From assembly GCA_045113315.1 (NCBI GenBank), contig JBGUIX010000005.1, positions 1-64,000 of the forward strand: a DNA stretch of 64,000 nucleotides. The letters are read 5' to 3'. Of this stretch, positions 42,712 to 51,888 are shown piece by piece. The first letter of the stretch is position 1; every line of letters begins with the position of its first letter. Under the pieces are notes generated by a model. It made no database searches. It had not been told where the DNA came from and saw nothing but the letters and a program-made list of their open reading frames with translations. This DNA comes from RUG13091 sp045113315 (lineage in GTDB: Bacteria; Bacillota_I; Bacilli_A; RFN20; CAG-826). A program made the translations under genes and the position numbers.

Positions 42712-44550
42712 ATGAAAATTAGAAATACATTATTCTTATTAGCTGCGACATCTTTTGTTACGGCTGGAGTTATCGGTATTATTCAAAATAATTCGAAAAC
42801 ACAAGAAGTTTTTGCTGCAGAACCTGATGTTAGTATTTCAAATGATCAAGAATTTGAAGAATTTATATCAAATGTATCAAATGGCAATACTTACGAAAAT
42901 CAAACAGTTAGTTTAGATGCAGATGTGAGTATAATTTTGGAAAGCAAACCGAAAAATGGCTTTTCTGGCACATTTGAAGGAAATAACCACACAATTACTA
43001 TAACTATTAATACAACGCAAACCGCTGCTTCTCTTTTTAGAAGTATCGATGGCACAGTAAGAAATTTCAATATTGCTGGAACAATTGAAAACAGCGGTAT
43101 ATATGCTTCACCGCTGGCTGTTTATAATAAAGGGACAATTAGAAATGTGGCATCGTCTATCAATGCAAATCTTCCAAATGTAGATTATGTTTCAGGCATT
43201 TTATTTAAAAATGATTCAACCGGTAAAATGTATAACTGTTCTTTTAATGGCGAAATAACCGGGAAAAATTATGTAGGCGGTATTGTTTCAGACAATATGC
43301 GTTATATGACAGGTTGTGTTAATTTAGGCAAAGTTTCAGGAACGAATTATGTTGGCGGAATTGCCGCTACAACAGACAAGGAAGCCAAGTTGTCAAATAC
43401 AACTAATCTGCGAGTCATTAATTGTTCGAATGACGGTAACGTTATTGGACAGACGGGTGGGGGCATTATTGGAACCACTTCTCGAGGACTTATCAACAAA
43501 TGCGTGAACAATAATTCTGTTAGTGGTAACGGATATATTGGCGGAATTTCTGGAACCTATCTAGGTGGAACAATCTCGGAATGTGTTAATCGTGGCTCAG
43601 TAACTTCTACCGCAAAATATGTGGGTGGTATCACAAGCGTAATTGGTAGTAGTGCTTTTGATAAAGTTATTTTAACATTATGTGAAAACGAAGGCTCCAT
43701 CAATGGAACGACCGATGTTGGTGGAATCGCTGGTTTCTTATATCCTAACTCCGAAATAACATATTGTTCTAACTATGGAGATGTTAGCTCAGAAGATACT
43801 AGTTTTACTAAAGATGTAGGTATAGGAGGAATAGTGGGCCGAATCAATGATGAATGTACAATTGAAGGTTCTTCAACTAAGATTGATTATTGCTATAATG
43901 GTGGAACTATTCAAGCTAATAGATTAGTCGGTGGAATAATTGGCTTAATTGCATCGAAAACTAAGCCTTCTGTCCAGATTAATGGTTGCTTTGTTACCGG
44001 ATTAGTAAAAGCTATCGCTTCAAGTGGCAACGCAAACTGTGGAACACTTGTAGGCTGGGCTAAAAGTGACTGTGTCAGTGTTGATAGTGGAACTAAATCT
44101 GCTGCTGCATACCAAGTTAATCCCGGCGTAAATGCTAATACATATGGCTATGGTATTGGTGCTGGATCAGCAAGATCTGAAGCATCAAAAATAGCTGAAA
44201 CCTCATCTGAATCATTAAGAAGTGTTGTTAAATTTATTCGTAAATACACTTGTTCTGAAGATACATCAACTTTCAAGACAACTTATGATGGTTTAGATAG
44301 TTCAGAAACAACTGTTCTTAATTCAGTTTACTATTTTGATGAACATACCGAATTCGTTCAAAGAACATATAAAGGTGCAGCCGAATATATTATCGGTTAT
44401 AACACCAACGCGTTGTCGTCTTTCTATCATGTTTTAGGTGAAAATAGCAACGACATTATTGTTGTAATTGTTGTATCGCTATTATTCACTTCGACTTTAT
44501 TTACTTTATTTATCTTCTTTAAATATAAAAAAAGAAAGTTAACTAAATAA
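42712..44550 (+). CDS. Secreted, membrane-anchored GLUG-repeat surface protein
   Basis: The 612-residue protein has a signal peptide with a likely cut after VFAA (about residue 31), a solenoid of roughly ten GLUG-type repeats (consensus N-x-G-x-V-x-G-x-x-Y-V-G-G-I-x-G) over residues 75-470, a linker domain, and a C-terminal membrane segment followed by a basic tail KYKKRKLTK. The opening FSGTFEGNNHTITI is the usual cap of such beta-helices. It should be displayed on the cell surface, possibly as an adhesin or glycan binder. ATG 42712 is preferred to GTG 42700, which overlaps the ribosome site AAGAGGTGG. Confidence 0.85.
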   Translation: MKIRNTLFLLAATSFVTAGVIGIIQNNSKTQEVFAAEPDVSISNDQEFEEFISNVSNGNTYENQTVSLDADVSIILESKPKNGFSGTFEGNNHTITITINTTQTAASLFRSIDGTVRNFNIAGTIENSGIYASPLAVYNKGTIRNVASSINANLPNVDYVSGILFKNDSTGKMYNCSFNGEITGKNYVGGIVSDNMRYMTGCVNLGKVSGTNYVGGIAATTDKEAKLSNTTNLRVINCSNDGNVIGQTGGGIIGTTSRGLINKCVNNNSVSGNGYIGGISGTYLGGTISECVNRGSVTSTAKYVGGITSVIGSSAFDKVILTLCENEGSINGTTDVGGIAGFLYPNSEITYCSNYGDVSSEDTSFTKDVGIGGIVGRINDECTIEGSSTKIDYCYNGGTIQANRLVGGIIGLIASKTKPSVQINGCFVTGLVKAIASSGNANCGTLVGWAKSDCVSVDSGTKSAAAYQVNPGVNANTYGYGIGAGSARSEASKIAETSSESLRSVVKFIRKYTCSEDTSTFKTTYDGLDSSETTVLNSVYYFDEHTEFVQRTYKGAAEYIIGYNTNALSSFYHVLGENSNDIIVVIVVSLLFTSTLFTLFIFFKYKKRKLTK

Positions 44551-44551
44551 A

Positions 44552-47500
44552 ATGTTTAAGAATGGCAAATTTAATTATATTGTTTTTGGACTACTAACTT
44601 TTGTTTGCTGTTCTTGCTCTAATACACCACTAGAATCATCATTATCATTTGGACAAGACGAGCTTAATATGCTTGTTGGCCAAGAATTAGATGTTTCTGA
44701 TTTACTTGATTATTCCAACATCTTGGGTGAAATAACATATTCTCTTAACGTTAATAATTCCGTCGTTAATCTCAATGGGAGTGTTATTTATGCTATAGAT
44801 GTTGGTTTTTGTTATGTGAGCGCTTCATACGGCGATTTAACAGACTCACTAAAAATAATAGTAAAAGAAGAAGTAGAAGCTAGTGGAACACCAGATAATC
44901 CATATTTAATAAGCACTGTAGAAGATTTAAAAACACTTAGCGATTGGGTTTTAGATTATAAAGATCTAAGTGGAGTTTATTTCTTACAAACAAATGATAT
45001 TGATATTAGTTTTTATGATAATTGGACACCAATAGGAACTTTTGGAATTCCTTTTGAAGGTGTTTATGATGGAAACAATAAAGAAGTAAATGGTTTAAAA
45101 ATTGATACCACAGATTCCTGGCAAGGATTGTTTGGTTTTTCTAGTGGAGTAATAAAAAATCTTACGGTTAGAGGTGATGTTAAAGTTCATTGCCATCCTG
45201 ATTATGTTTATTCGCATTCTTTCTGTGCTGGAATATGCGGTGGTTTATATAATGCTGCCATTGTTGAAAACTGCAAGAATTATGCCAATGTTCACGGCGA
45301 TGCATATGTTGGTGGTATTGTTGGTGGAATAGCTCGTAGTGATGAAATGATTGTTGGACGTAATCAAAGTCAAATCATCAACTGTGAAAACTATGGTCTA
45401 ATAACTGGCGATGACACATATACTTATAACGAACAAGCTATGTATTTCGGTGGTATTTGCGGAGAGTCATTAGGTATTTTAACCGGCAACACAAATTACG
45501 GAGAAGTGAAAGTAGAAGGAATTAAGACTAGGTATGTTGGTGGTATTTGTGGTTTAGGATACACCATATATAAATATGGAATGTATTTTGATGAAGACTT
45601 AGAAAAATACTCCAATAATGACAATATCAATTATGGTAAAGTCAGCGGATATCATTCTGTAGGTGGTGTATTTGGTGGTAATGTCTTGCCAAGTCATAAT
45701 TGCGAAAATTATGGCGAAATTAGTGGATCGATTTGTGTCGGTGGCGTTTCTGGGTTGAACGGAACATCATCTATTTTAACAAATAATTATTCAGTTTCAT
45801 TGTTAGAGAATTGTAAAAACTACGGAACTGTCAATGCTAAAATTAGATATGCTGGTGGTATTGCTTCATATAGCTATTTCGATGTTGTTAATTGCCTTAA
45901 TGATGGACATGTATTTGGTGGCGAATCTTCATATGGAATAGGTGGAATTGTTGGCTATCAAGATTATGGAACAATCAGTGATTGCGTTAACGAAGAACAT
46001 TCCTTGATTGAGGGCTATCATACATTAGGAGGCATTGTTGGTCATAGTAACACCAATTCGCTTTATATCACTGGATGTGTGAATAAAGGATCTGTTAACA
46101 CTTTTTCGAACAGTGATGATGAAGCCGTTCATATTGGAGGAATTACTGGTATATTAGGAACCAACAACACATTAGAAAATTGCTCAAATTATGGTGAAGT
46201 AAAGGGGAAAGGAACACGTAATTCTCCATCAAGATGGGGTGGCATCGGAGGAATTGCGGGTTCTATTTATAGCAGTAGTAAAATCTTTTATTCAATCAAT
46301 TATGGTCATGTTGAAGGGCAACAACAAGTTGGTGGTATTTTTGGTTATTCAAGCGGCAACTCTTTAACAAGCGTTCAATTCTGTTTAAACTACGGAAAAA
46401 TTTCTTCAAGCAATGCCGATCCTTTCCTAGGTGGTATTGCTGGGAGAATTAACGGAACATCGCTATTTTCGAATATTAATGAAGGTGTTATTGATGTTGT
46501 TAGTGGCGCAACTCATTATGGTGAAATATATGGAAGCGCTGCTTCATCTAGTGTCGATATGAACAAAGTAAGTGGTGATGACTATTGTCCATATTTCTAT
46601 TTATTTAGTGGTGGAGTCGGTACAAAAGACGATCCATTTTTAATTGCTAATAGAACCGATTTTGAATATTTACGTGAAAGAGTTTCCGGCGATGATTCTA
46701 ACTCGTCTCAAGAAGGCTTATATTTCAAATTAACAAATGATATTACTATTACAGGCGGTTTGCCATTTAATAAGGAATTTGCCGGTGATTTTGATGGCAA
46801 TAATCATTGTTTAACGATTAATCTAGAACTTACAAAAGACAATTTATCAGTCTTTGGAATTAATAAAGGCACCATTTCTAATTTAATAGTTAAAGGTTCG
46901 CTTTCTGGTGGCAATTATCTTTCTGGAATAGCAATCAATAATCAAGGTTTAATTGAAAACTGCATCAATGAGACAAACATCACTGGTAGCGGTTCTAGAA
47001 TTGGCGGTATCGCCTCTATTAATAAAGGCATTATTTCAAATTCAATTAATAAAGGTGTAATTACTTCTAACAAGCAATATGTTGGTGGCATTTGTGGTGT
47101 TAATGGTGACACATCAGCTAAAGGAATTATTGTAAACTGCCACAATAATAATGATGTTTCATCCACATCACTAACTTCTTTATATGCTACTAATGGAAAC
47201 TGTGTTGGAGGAATTGCTGGATTTTCTTATTGCTATGAGGGCACAAATATTTCTAATTGCTATAATTATGGAAAAATATCTGGAATAAGTGCTCTTGGCG
47301 GAATAATTGGATTTACTAAGACCGGATCAACTCTTACTTTTGAAAATCTATTCAATTTTGGTGACGTCAAAGGTGGGGTTGGAGTCGATGAAGATAAACA
47401 ATATTCTGGCCACATCGGTGGTATTGTTGGAATGCTTGGTTCCAACCTCAGTTTAAAATATGTTTTCAATGGTGGAAACGTTAATGGAAATGGTGGACAA

Positions 47501-48064
47501 GTTAGTGGCAATTGGCGTGGTGTAGGTGGTATTGCTGGTAGTTTTTATGCTGGTAACATTGAGTATGCATATAATTTCGGAAATGTTGATGCGAATATGC
47601 ACGCCGGCGGAATTGTTGGCTATTCTCAAGGAACCGCTTCAAAGCTTATTAGTCACTGCCTTTCTGGCGGAACAATTACTGATTCAGGAGAAAATTCCGG
47701 TGGCATTTTAGGTCGTGGTAACTATACATCAATTTCAAATTGTGTTTCCTTTGGTCAAGTTTCATCAGGCAGTTCTCATCTAATTTATGGAAAAGGGACC
47801 AACGTTACATCTACTGATAACAATACTTTTGAAGGAAGTAGTTCTTCAAATGGATTAATCAAAGATATTTATTATTCAAAAGATGTTAAAGATAGCAAAA
47901 CCGCTCAAATTATACTCGATGATATAAACCAACTATTGCTTCAAAAAAATGAGATTGATGATCAAATCCTTGCTTTAGAGTCATTTGAAAATAAAACTTT
48001 CATGACTTTAATTGAAGAAACTAGAGTATATCTAGAAAGCATCATAGGAGGAGAAAACTCATGA
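44552..48064 (+). CDS. Giant lipoprotein with two GLUG-repeat solenoids
   Basis: The 1170-residue protein has a lipobox (CCSC near residue 22), a short Big2-like beta domain (about 30-110), then two solenoid modules. The first starts at GTPDNPYLISTVEDLKTL (about 111), the second at GTKDDPFLIANRTDFEYL (about 691); both have a DGNN cap and many VGGIxG repeats, so the module was duplicated. A predicted coiled-coil helix (about 1115-1165) ends the protein. It should be anchored outside the membrane. It follows the first GLUG gene by one base and overlaps the next by 4 bases. Confidence 0.85.
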   Translation: MFKNGKFNYIVFGLLTFVCCSCSNTPLESSLSFGQDELNMLVGQELDVSDLLDYSNILGEITYSLNVNNSVVNLNGSVIYAIDVGFCYVSASYGDLTDSLKIIVKEEVEASGTPDNPYLISTVEDLKTLSDWVLDYKDLSGVYFLQTNDIDISFYDNWTPIGTFGIPFEGVYDGNNKEVNGLKIDTTDSWQGLFGFSSGVIKNLTVRGDVKVHCHPDYVYSHSFCAGICGGLYNAAIVENCKNYANVHGDAYVGGIVGGIARSDEMIVGRNQSQIINCENYGLITGDDTYTYNEQAMYFGGICGESLGILTGNTNYGEVKVEGIKTRYVGGICGLGYTIYKYGMYFDEDLEKYSNNDNINYGKVSGYHSVGGVFGGNVLPSHNCENYGEISGSICVGGVSGLNGTSSILTNNYSVSLLENCKNYGTVNAKIRYAGGIASYSYFDVVNCLNDGHVFGGESSYGIGGIVGYQDYGTISDCVNEEHSLIEGYHTLGGIVGHSNTNSLYITGCVNKGSVNTFSNSDDEAVHIGGITGILGTNNTLENCSNYGEVKGKGTRNSPSRWGGIGGIAGSIYSSSKIFYSINYGHVEGQQQVGGIFGYSSGNSLTSVQFCLNYGKISSSNADPFLGGIAGRINGTSLFSNINEGVIDVVSGATHYGEIYGSAASSSVDMNKVSGDDYCPYFYLFSGGVGTKDDPFLIANRTDFEYLRERVSGDDSNSSQEGLYFKLTNDITITGGLPFNKEFAGDFDGNNHCLTINLELTKDNLSVFGINKGTISNLIVKGSLSGGNYLSGIAINNQGLIENCINETNITGSGSRIGGIASINKGIISNSINKGVITSNKQYVGGICGVNGDTSAKGIIVNCHNNNDVSSTSLTSLYATNGNCVGGIAGFSYCYEGTNISNCYNYGKISGISALGGIIGFTKTGSTLTFENLFNFGDVKGGVGVDEDKQYSGHIGGIVGMLGSNLSLKYVFNGGNVNGNGGQVSGNWRGVGGIAGSFYAGNIEYAYNFGNVDANMHAGGIVGYSQGTASKLISHCLSGGTITDSGENSGGILGRGNYTSISNCVSFGQVSSGSSHLIYGKGTNVTSTDNNTFEGSSSSNGLIKDIYYSKDVKDSKTAQIILDDINQLLLQKNEIDDQILALESFENKTFMTLIEETRVYLESIIGGENS

Positions 48065-50004
48065 AAAAAGCTTTATTAATAGTTACTGTTTCTTTGCTCC
48101 TTACTAGTTGTAATGATGGTTTCTTTATTACTAATAAACGTTATAAATTAGGTGATTCGGTAACATTGAGTGAGTTAATAAAATCTCAACCTGGTGATAT
48201 TAATGGTTATTTATACGATTCGCATTTAAGCATTCACTTCAATGAAGCTGATATTCCTTATTTTAATATTTCTGATAGTTCCACCGGATCAATAACCTAT
48301 GGTTATGGCTTTGATGAAGAAGGAATTGGGTCAACATTTTATTTAGAAACACCTGGCGGTGGATTTAATACCTTAATGAAAGCGAAGACTTGTGACAGTG
48401 GTTCTACAAGTAATGTTGATATTTCAAGCACCGATGGCGTACTCTTTTATGTTGATTTGAAAGGAATTCAAGCTGAAGTTGGCCATTATCTTGGAGTTGG
48501 CTTAGGCTTAATTTTAATGGATTCTAGCAAAGAACCACCTAGTAGTGAATACCTTTGGGAAGCATCTAAATATGGTGGCCATTTCAATTATTATTATCCT
48601 TTAGAAGGAAGAAGCGCTTATTACTATGATCTTTACGAAGGAAAGTTTTTGCCAACAACTATAATTGAAAAAAATGTTGTAATTAAAGAAGGCTATTCTG
48701 GATGGATTTATATTCCGTATTCTTCATATTCATGGAATGCATCAACAGAAAACAAATATTTAATGTTGAACGATGCTTTTGTAAATGGCTATAAGTGGCT
48801 TAATTATTCGCATTTTTTAACCAAAAACATCAAAGCAGACGAAACCCAAGCAAAAGTCCATTTCGACGAATTCAATTTTGTTAAATTATCAACTCCAAAC
48901 AATGCAAATTTTGTTTATCAAAAAGATCTAAGCCCAACGTGTTTTGATGTTGGCGGAAAAATATATAAAGACGAAATATCTTCTAATTATAAATTAGAAA
49001 ATGTTCAAGATTTCGAAGTTCATCATTATGAATATTTAAAATATAAAGAGGGTGCAATTGGCATTTGCTCCAAATGTGGCGACTTAATTTATATAGACGA
49101 TACGACTGGAGCAGCAACTGGTGATGTCTCAAATTACATTGATCTCCATTTTCATTATGGAATCAATAACAGCGAAGAAGAAATTGTTATTGTTAGAAAG
49201 GGCGATGTTTTATCCAAAAACAAAGAGCCTAAAATTAATAGAATAAAAAATATCGATGGTTGGGAATATGATTTTTCGACGTGGTCAGCAAGCAAAGATT
49301 CTTATTCTCCAATCGATCCTAAAAAGACACATCATAATTTTACAAAAGATTACTACGCTAAATATTTGATATCTTCGTATGACAACACCAAGTATTCGCA
49401 TGTTCCAAATCTACTAGCAATGCATGGTGGAAGATACGGTTCTACAAAGGGTAAGATTGTTATGAACGGCAATTCTAATTTTGCCCTTGCCTATCAAACA
49501 ACCAACGACTTTGCTCAAAGAGGTTTGCCAACAATCAATAATGCTGTCGCTGGTGGTTCAACATATGATTATTATTGGTATACAGACCAATTAGTTATGG
49601 GCTTTGCACCTAAGATTCTCGTCTTTAATTTAACAACCAACGACCAAGCTTATTGGAGCATGTCAGAAAAAGACATAATAACAACAACTAAAAAGTATAT
49701 TGATAAAGTCCACAAAGCTTTGCCAGATTGCCAAATAGCAATTGTAAGTGCCTCTCCTTTACCTGGTAGAAGCGAAATGTTTGCTACAGTTGAAAGAATA
49801 AATGCTCAAGGAAATAAATTGGCAAGCGAATTAGATTATGCCTATTTTATAGACACATATGATTTTGTATACGAAAGAATGAAAGAATATCCTGAGGGTT
49901 GGGAATTCTGGACTCATATGGAAACTGAAACATTATCGACATGGATGAATCTTATTGCAGATGGCATTCAAAAGATTATTGATGAGAAAGGAATTATATT
50001 TTAA
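48061..50004 (+). CDS. SGNH-hydrolase lipoprotein
   Basis: The 647-residue lipoprotein (lipobox LTSC) has an N-terminal beta-sandwich region (about 25-290), a middle segment with CSKCG and an InlB-like WEYDFSTW strand, and a C-terminal SGNH hydrolase domain. In the last, the predicted nucleophile is Ser472 in NGNSNFA (block I is GNS in place of GDS), Gly is in NAVAGGST, and Asn527 is in NLTTND; the block V His may be in FWTHME. A carbohydrate esterase acting outside the cell fits the locus. Substrate is unknown. Confidence 0.8.
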   Translation: MKKALLIVTVSLLLTSCNDGFFITNKRYKLGDSVTLSELIKSQPGDINGYLYDSHLSIHFNEADIPYFNISDSSTGSITYGYGFDEEGIGSTFYLETPGGGFNTLMKAKTCDSGSTSNVDISSTDGVLFYVDLKGIQAEVGHYLGVGLGLILMDSSKEPPSSEYLWEASKYGGHFNYYYPLEGRSAYYYDLYEGKFLPTTIIEKNVVIKEGYSGWIYIPYSSYSWNASTENKYLMLNDAFVNGYKWLNYSHFLTKNIKADETQAKVHFDEFNFVKLSTPNNANFVYQKDLSPTCFDVGGKIYKDEISSNYKLENVQDFEVHHYEYLKYKEGAIGICSKCGDLIYIDDTTGAATGDVSNYIDLHFHYGINNSEEEIVIVRKGDVLSKNKEPKINRIKNIDGWEYDFSTWSASKDSYSPIDPKKTHHNFTKDYYAKYLISSYDNTKYSHVPNLLAMHGGRYGSTKGKIVMNGNSNFALAYQTTNDFAQRGLPTINNAVAGGSTYDYYWYTDQLVMGFAPKILVFNLTTNDQAYWSMSEKDIITTTKKYIDKVHKALPDCQIAIVSASPLPGRSEMFATVERINAQGNKLASELDYAYFIDTYDFVYERMKEYPEGWEFWTHMETETLSTWMNLIADGIQKIIDEKGIIF

Positions 50005-51596
50005 TGAATAAAAAGATTCTCCCTTTGTTTTTAATCCTTTCTTGCTTATCGCTTGGCGGATGTTCTAATGTTCCTCAAAATAGCGTTCATAAAGGCGTTA
50101 ACAAATACCTTGTTACTTTCGATAGTCGTGGTGGAAGCAAAATAGATCCTTTGCTTACTAACCGCATTGAAGAAATGCCTGTTCCTAATAAGAACAATCA
50201 TTCTTTCAATGGTTGGTATTTAGAGGACACAAATAATTTAATCTCATTTCCATACGATGTAACAAAAGATCAAACATTATTTGCGTCTTGGAAATTTGAA
50301 AAATACAATGTCAAATTCGAAACAAATGGTGGCAGTGAAGTTGCTGATTTAGAGCATGTGGACATTATTAACGAATGCCCAGTCAGCGTTAAAGAAGGAT
50401 ATGATTTATTAGGTTGGACTCTTGAAAACAACTCAAGTGTCATAACCTATCCTTACCATATTTATCGTGACTTAACCCTTTATGCATCATGGAAAAGAAA
50501 AGAAGTGACTCCAAAAGGTAAATTGCTTTCAATTGCAAAAATTAACGCAATGGAAGCAAGATCATATTGGTCGTTTGAATACTTGGATAATTCAATAAAA
50601 ATTCACGCCGAAGTCATAGATGAAATTCTATATGGGTATGAAAATAATCCAGGATTTAACGATAATATTGAGGTAGTTTTAACTCCAGAGAGTCGTTCAT
50701 TACCTTCTGGATTGAATATTGGAAATGCCCATCATTTCATCATCGATATTAATGGAAACGGATACTATAATTATGCGAATAGTTTATCGGGCTGGAGCGA
50801 AGCAACCAATTACCCAGAAGGTTCAAGCGCCACAGTTAGTATAAATAACCCAGATATTGATGGCTTTAGTGGTTATAAAGTTGATTTCTTTGTTCCGTAT
50901 TCACTTTTTGGCTTAACAAAAACCGAAGCTTTAAATAAATTAACAATGACAGTTGGAATGAGAAATACTAATGCTCATACGGCTTCAAGTTGGAATGATG
51001 CTTTAGATAATGACTATATGTCTTCTTGGACTTATTTTACCTTGGAGGAAAATGGCGAATTTAAAGATACAAGTGTTTCGCCAAAAACATTATTGATTGG
51101 TGATTCAAACTACTCTTGTCTTAATTGGTCAAACATTAATTCTAATCTAACAAGTTATGATGCTTTTGCATATAGCAAGGATTTTGAAATTGATGAATGG
51201 AACGAAAGGATTGATAATGTTCTATCAATTGATGCGAAAAAAGTAATATTAAATTTTGGTAGAGCTGATTTTAACCATGGAGAACTTAATAATGCTGAAA
51301 TAGTTGATGGAATCGTGTCTCTACTAGATAAGTGTGCTCAAAAATATGATCCTAACAATATTCTTCTAACATCTCTTGAGCCATTTAAAAATTATTCTTC
51401 ACGTTTAAAAGATTTGTCATCATTAAACAAGTCCTTAGAAGAAATATGCATAGAGAAAAATATCAATTATATTGATACATTCAATATCTTTTTGAAAGAA
51501 GATAAAACATTGGATGATACTTTATTTAAAAACAATTTCAACTTTTCTAGCAGCGGATTTACAAAATATTTTGAGACTATTAAGTCATATTTATAA
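50004..51596 (+). CDS. InlB-repeat, CBM9-like and SGNH-like lipoprotein
   Basis: The 530-residue lipoprotein (lipobox LGGC, Cys20) has two InlB/Flg_new repeats (about 33-96 and 99-163; each has an F-G-G-S strand and ends in A-S-W), a CBM9-like carbohydrate-binding domain (about 175-350, with NDNIEVVL and KVDFFVPYSLFG), and an SGNH-type domain (about 360-530) with LIGDSNYS. The expected final D-x-x-H is not found, so the last domain may be inactive or changed. It is the last gene of the operon, coupled to the previous one by a TAATG overlap. Confidence 0.8.
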   Translation: MNKKILPLFLILSCLSLGGCSNVPQNSVHKGVNKYLVTFDSRGGSKIDPLLTNRIEEMPVPNKNNHSFNGWYLEDTNNLISFPYDVTKDQTLFASWKFEKYNVKFETNGGSEVADLEHVDIINECPVSVKEGYDLLGWTLENNSSVITYPYHIYRDLTLYASWKRKEVTPKGKLLSIAKINAMEARSYWSFEYLDNSIKIHAEVIDEILYGYENNPGFNDNIEVVLTPESRSLPSGLNIGNAHHFIIDINGNGYYNYANSLSGWSEATNYPEGSSATVSINNPDIDGFSGYKVDFFVPYSLFGLTKTEALNKLTMTVGMRNTNAHTASSWNDALDNDYMSSWTYFTLEENGEFKDTSVSPKTLLIGDSNYSCLNWSNINSNLTSYDAFAYSKDFEIDEWNERIDNVLSIDAKKVILNFGRADFNHGELNNAEIVDGIVSLLDKCAQKYDPNNILLTSLEPFKNYSSRLKDLSSLNKSLEEICIEKNINYIDTFNIFLKEDKTLDDTLFKNNFNFSSSGFTKYFETIKSYL

Positions 51597-51599
51597 TTA

Positions 51600-51635
51600 A
51601 ACGCTTCAAAGCTTTAGGCGTTGTTTACATTTTTA
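51600..51635 (+). terminator. Possible terminator of the GLUG operon
   Basis: AACGCTT pairs with TAGGCGTT-type sequence (51600-51606 with 51616-51622, one G-T pair) and is followed by GTTTACATTTTT. The T-tract is delayed, so efficiency is uncertain. Confidence 0.45.
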
Positions 51636-51871
51636 TAAACCATTATTTCACCAGCTAGATCATAACCGATTATATAACCGTACATCTCTATTGATACATC
51701 GTTTTCTATGATGTAGTAACCATTATTTATACAATCGATAACGGTTGCTTGATTATAACCAACAATCCCACCGAGAGAGACTGTACCATATTTTGCTATT
51801 GACTGAAAATTACCATTGTTAATGCATTTTAAAACATAGCCTGTCGTTGTTTGTGAATAGCCTATAATTAT
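51614..51871 (-). pseudogene. GLUG-repeat protein remnant
   Basis: On the minus strand an 85-codon open frame without a usable start encodes segments such as GTVSLGGIVGYNQATVIDC and GYIIGYD, clear GLUG-type repeats with the INNG turns of the intact neighbours. A stop codon lies directly upstream in frame, and there is no signal peptide or cap. It is therefore a decayed end of a former GLUG gene, in the orientation opposite to the intact operon and downstream of the MATE gene. Confidence 0.75.
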
Positions 51872-51888
51872 TTAAATGATAAGTTTTT

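Noticed and set aside
43200..47800. Regularly repeated DNA segments
   Set aside because: They are in-frame protein repeats (GLUG) within two intact genes and not tandem DNA repeats or CRISPR units.
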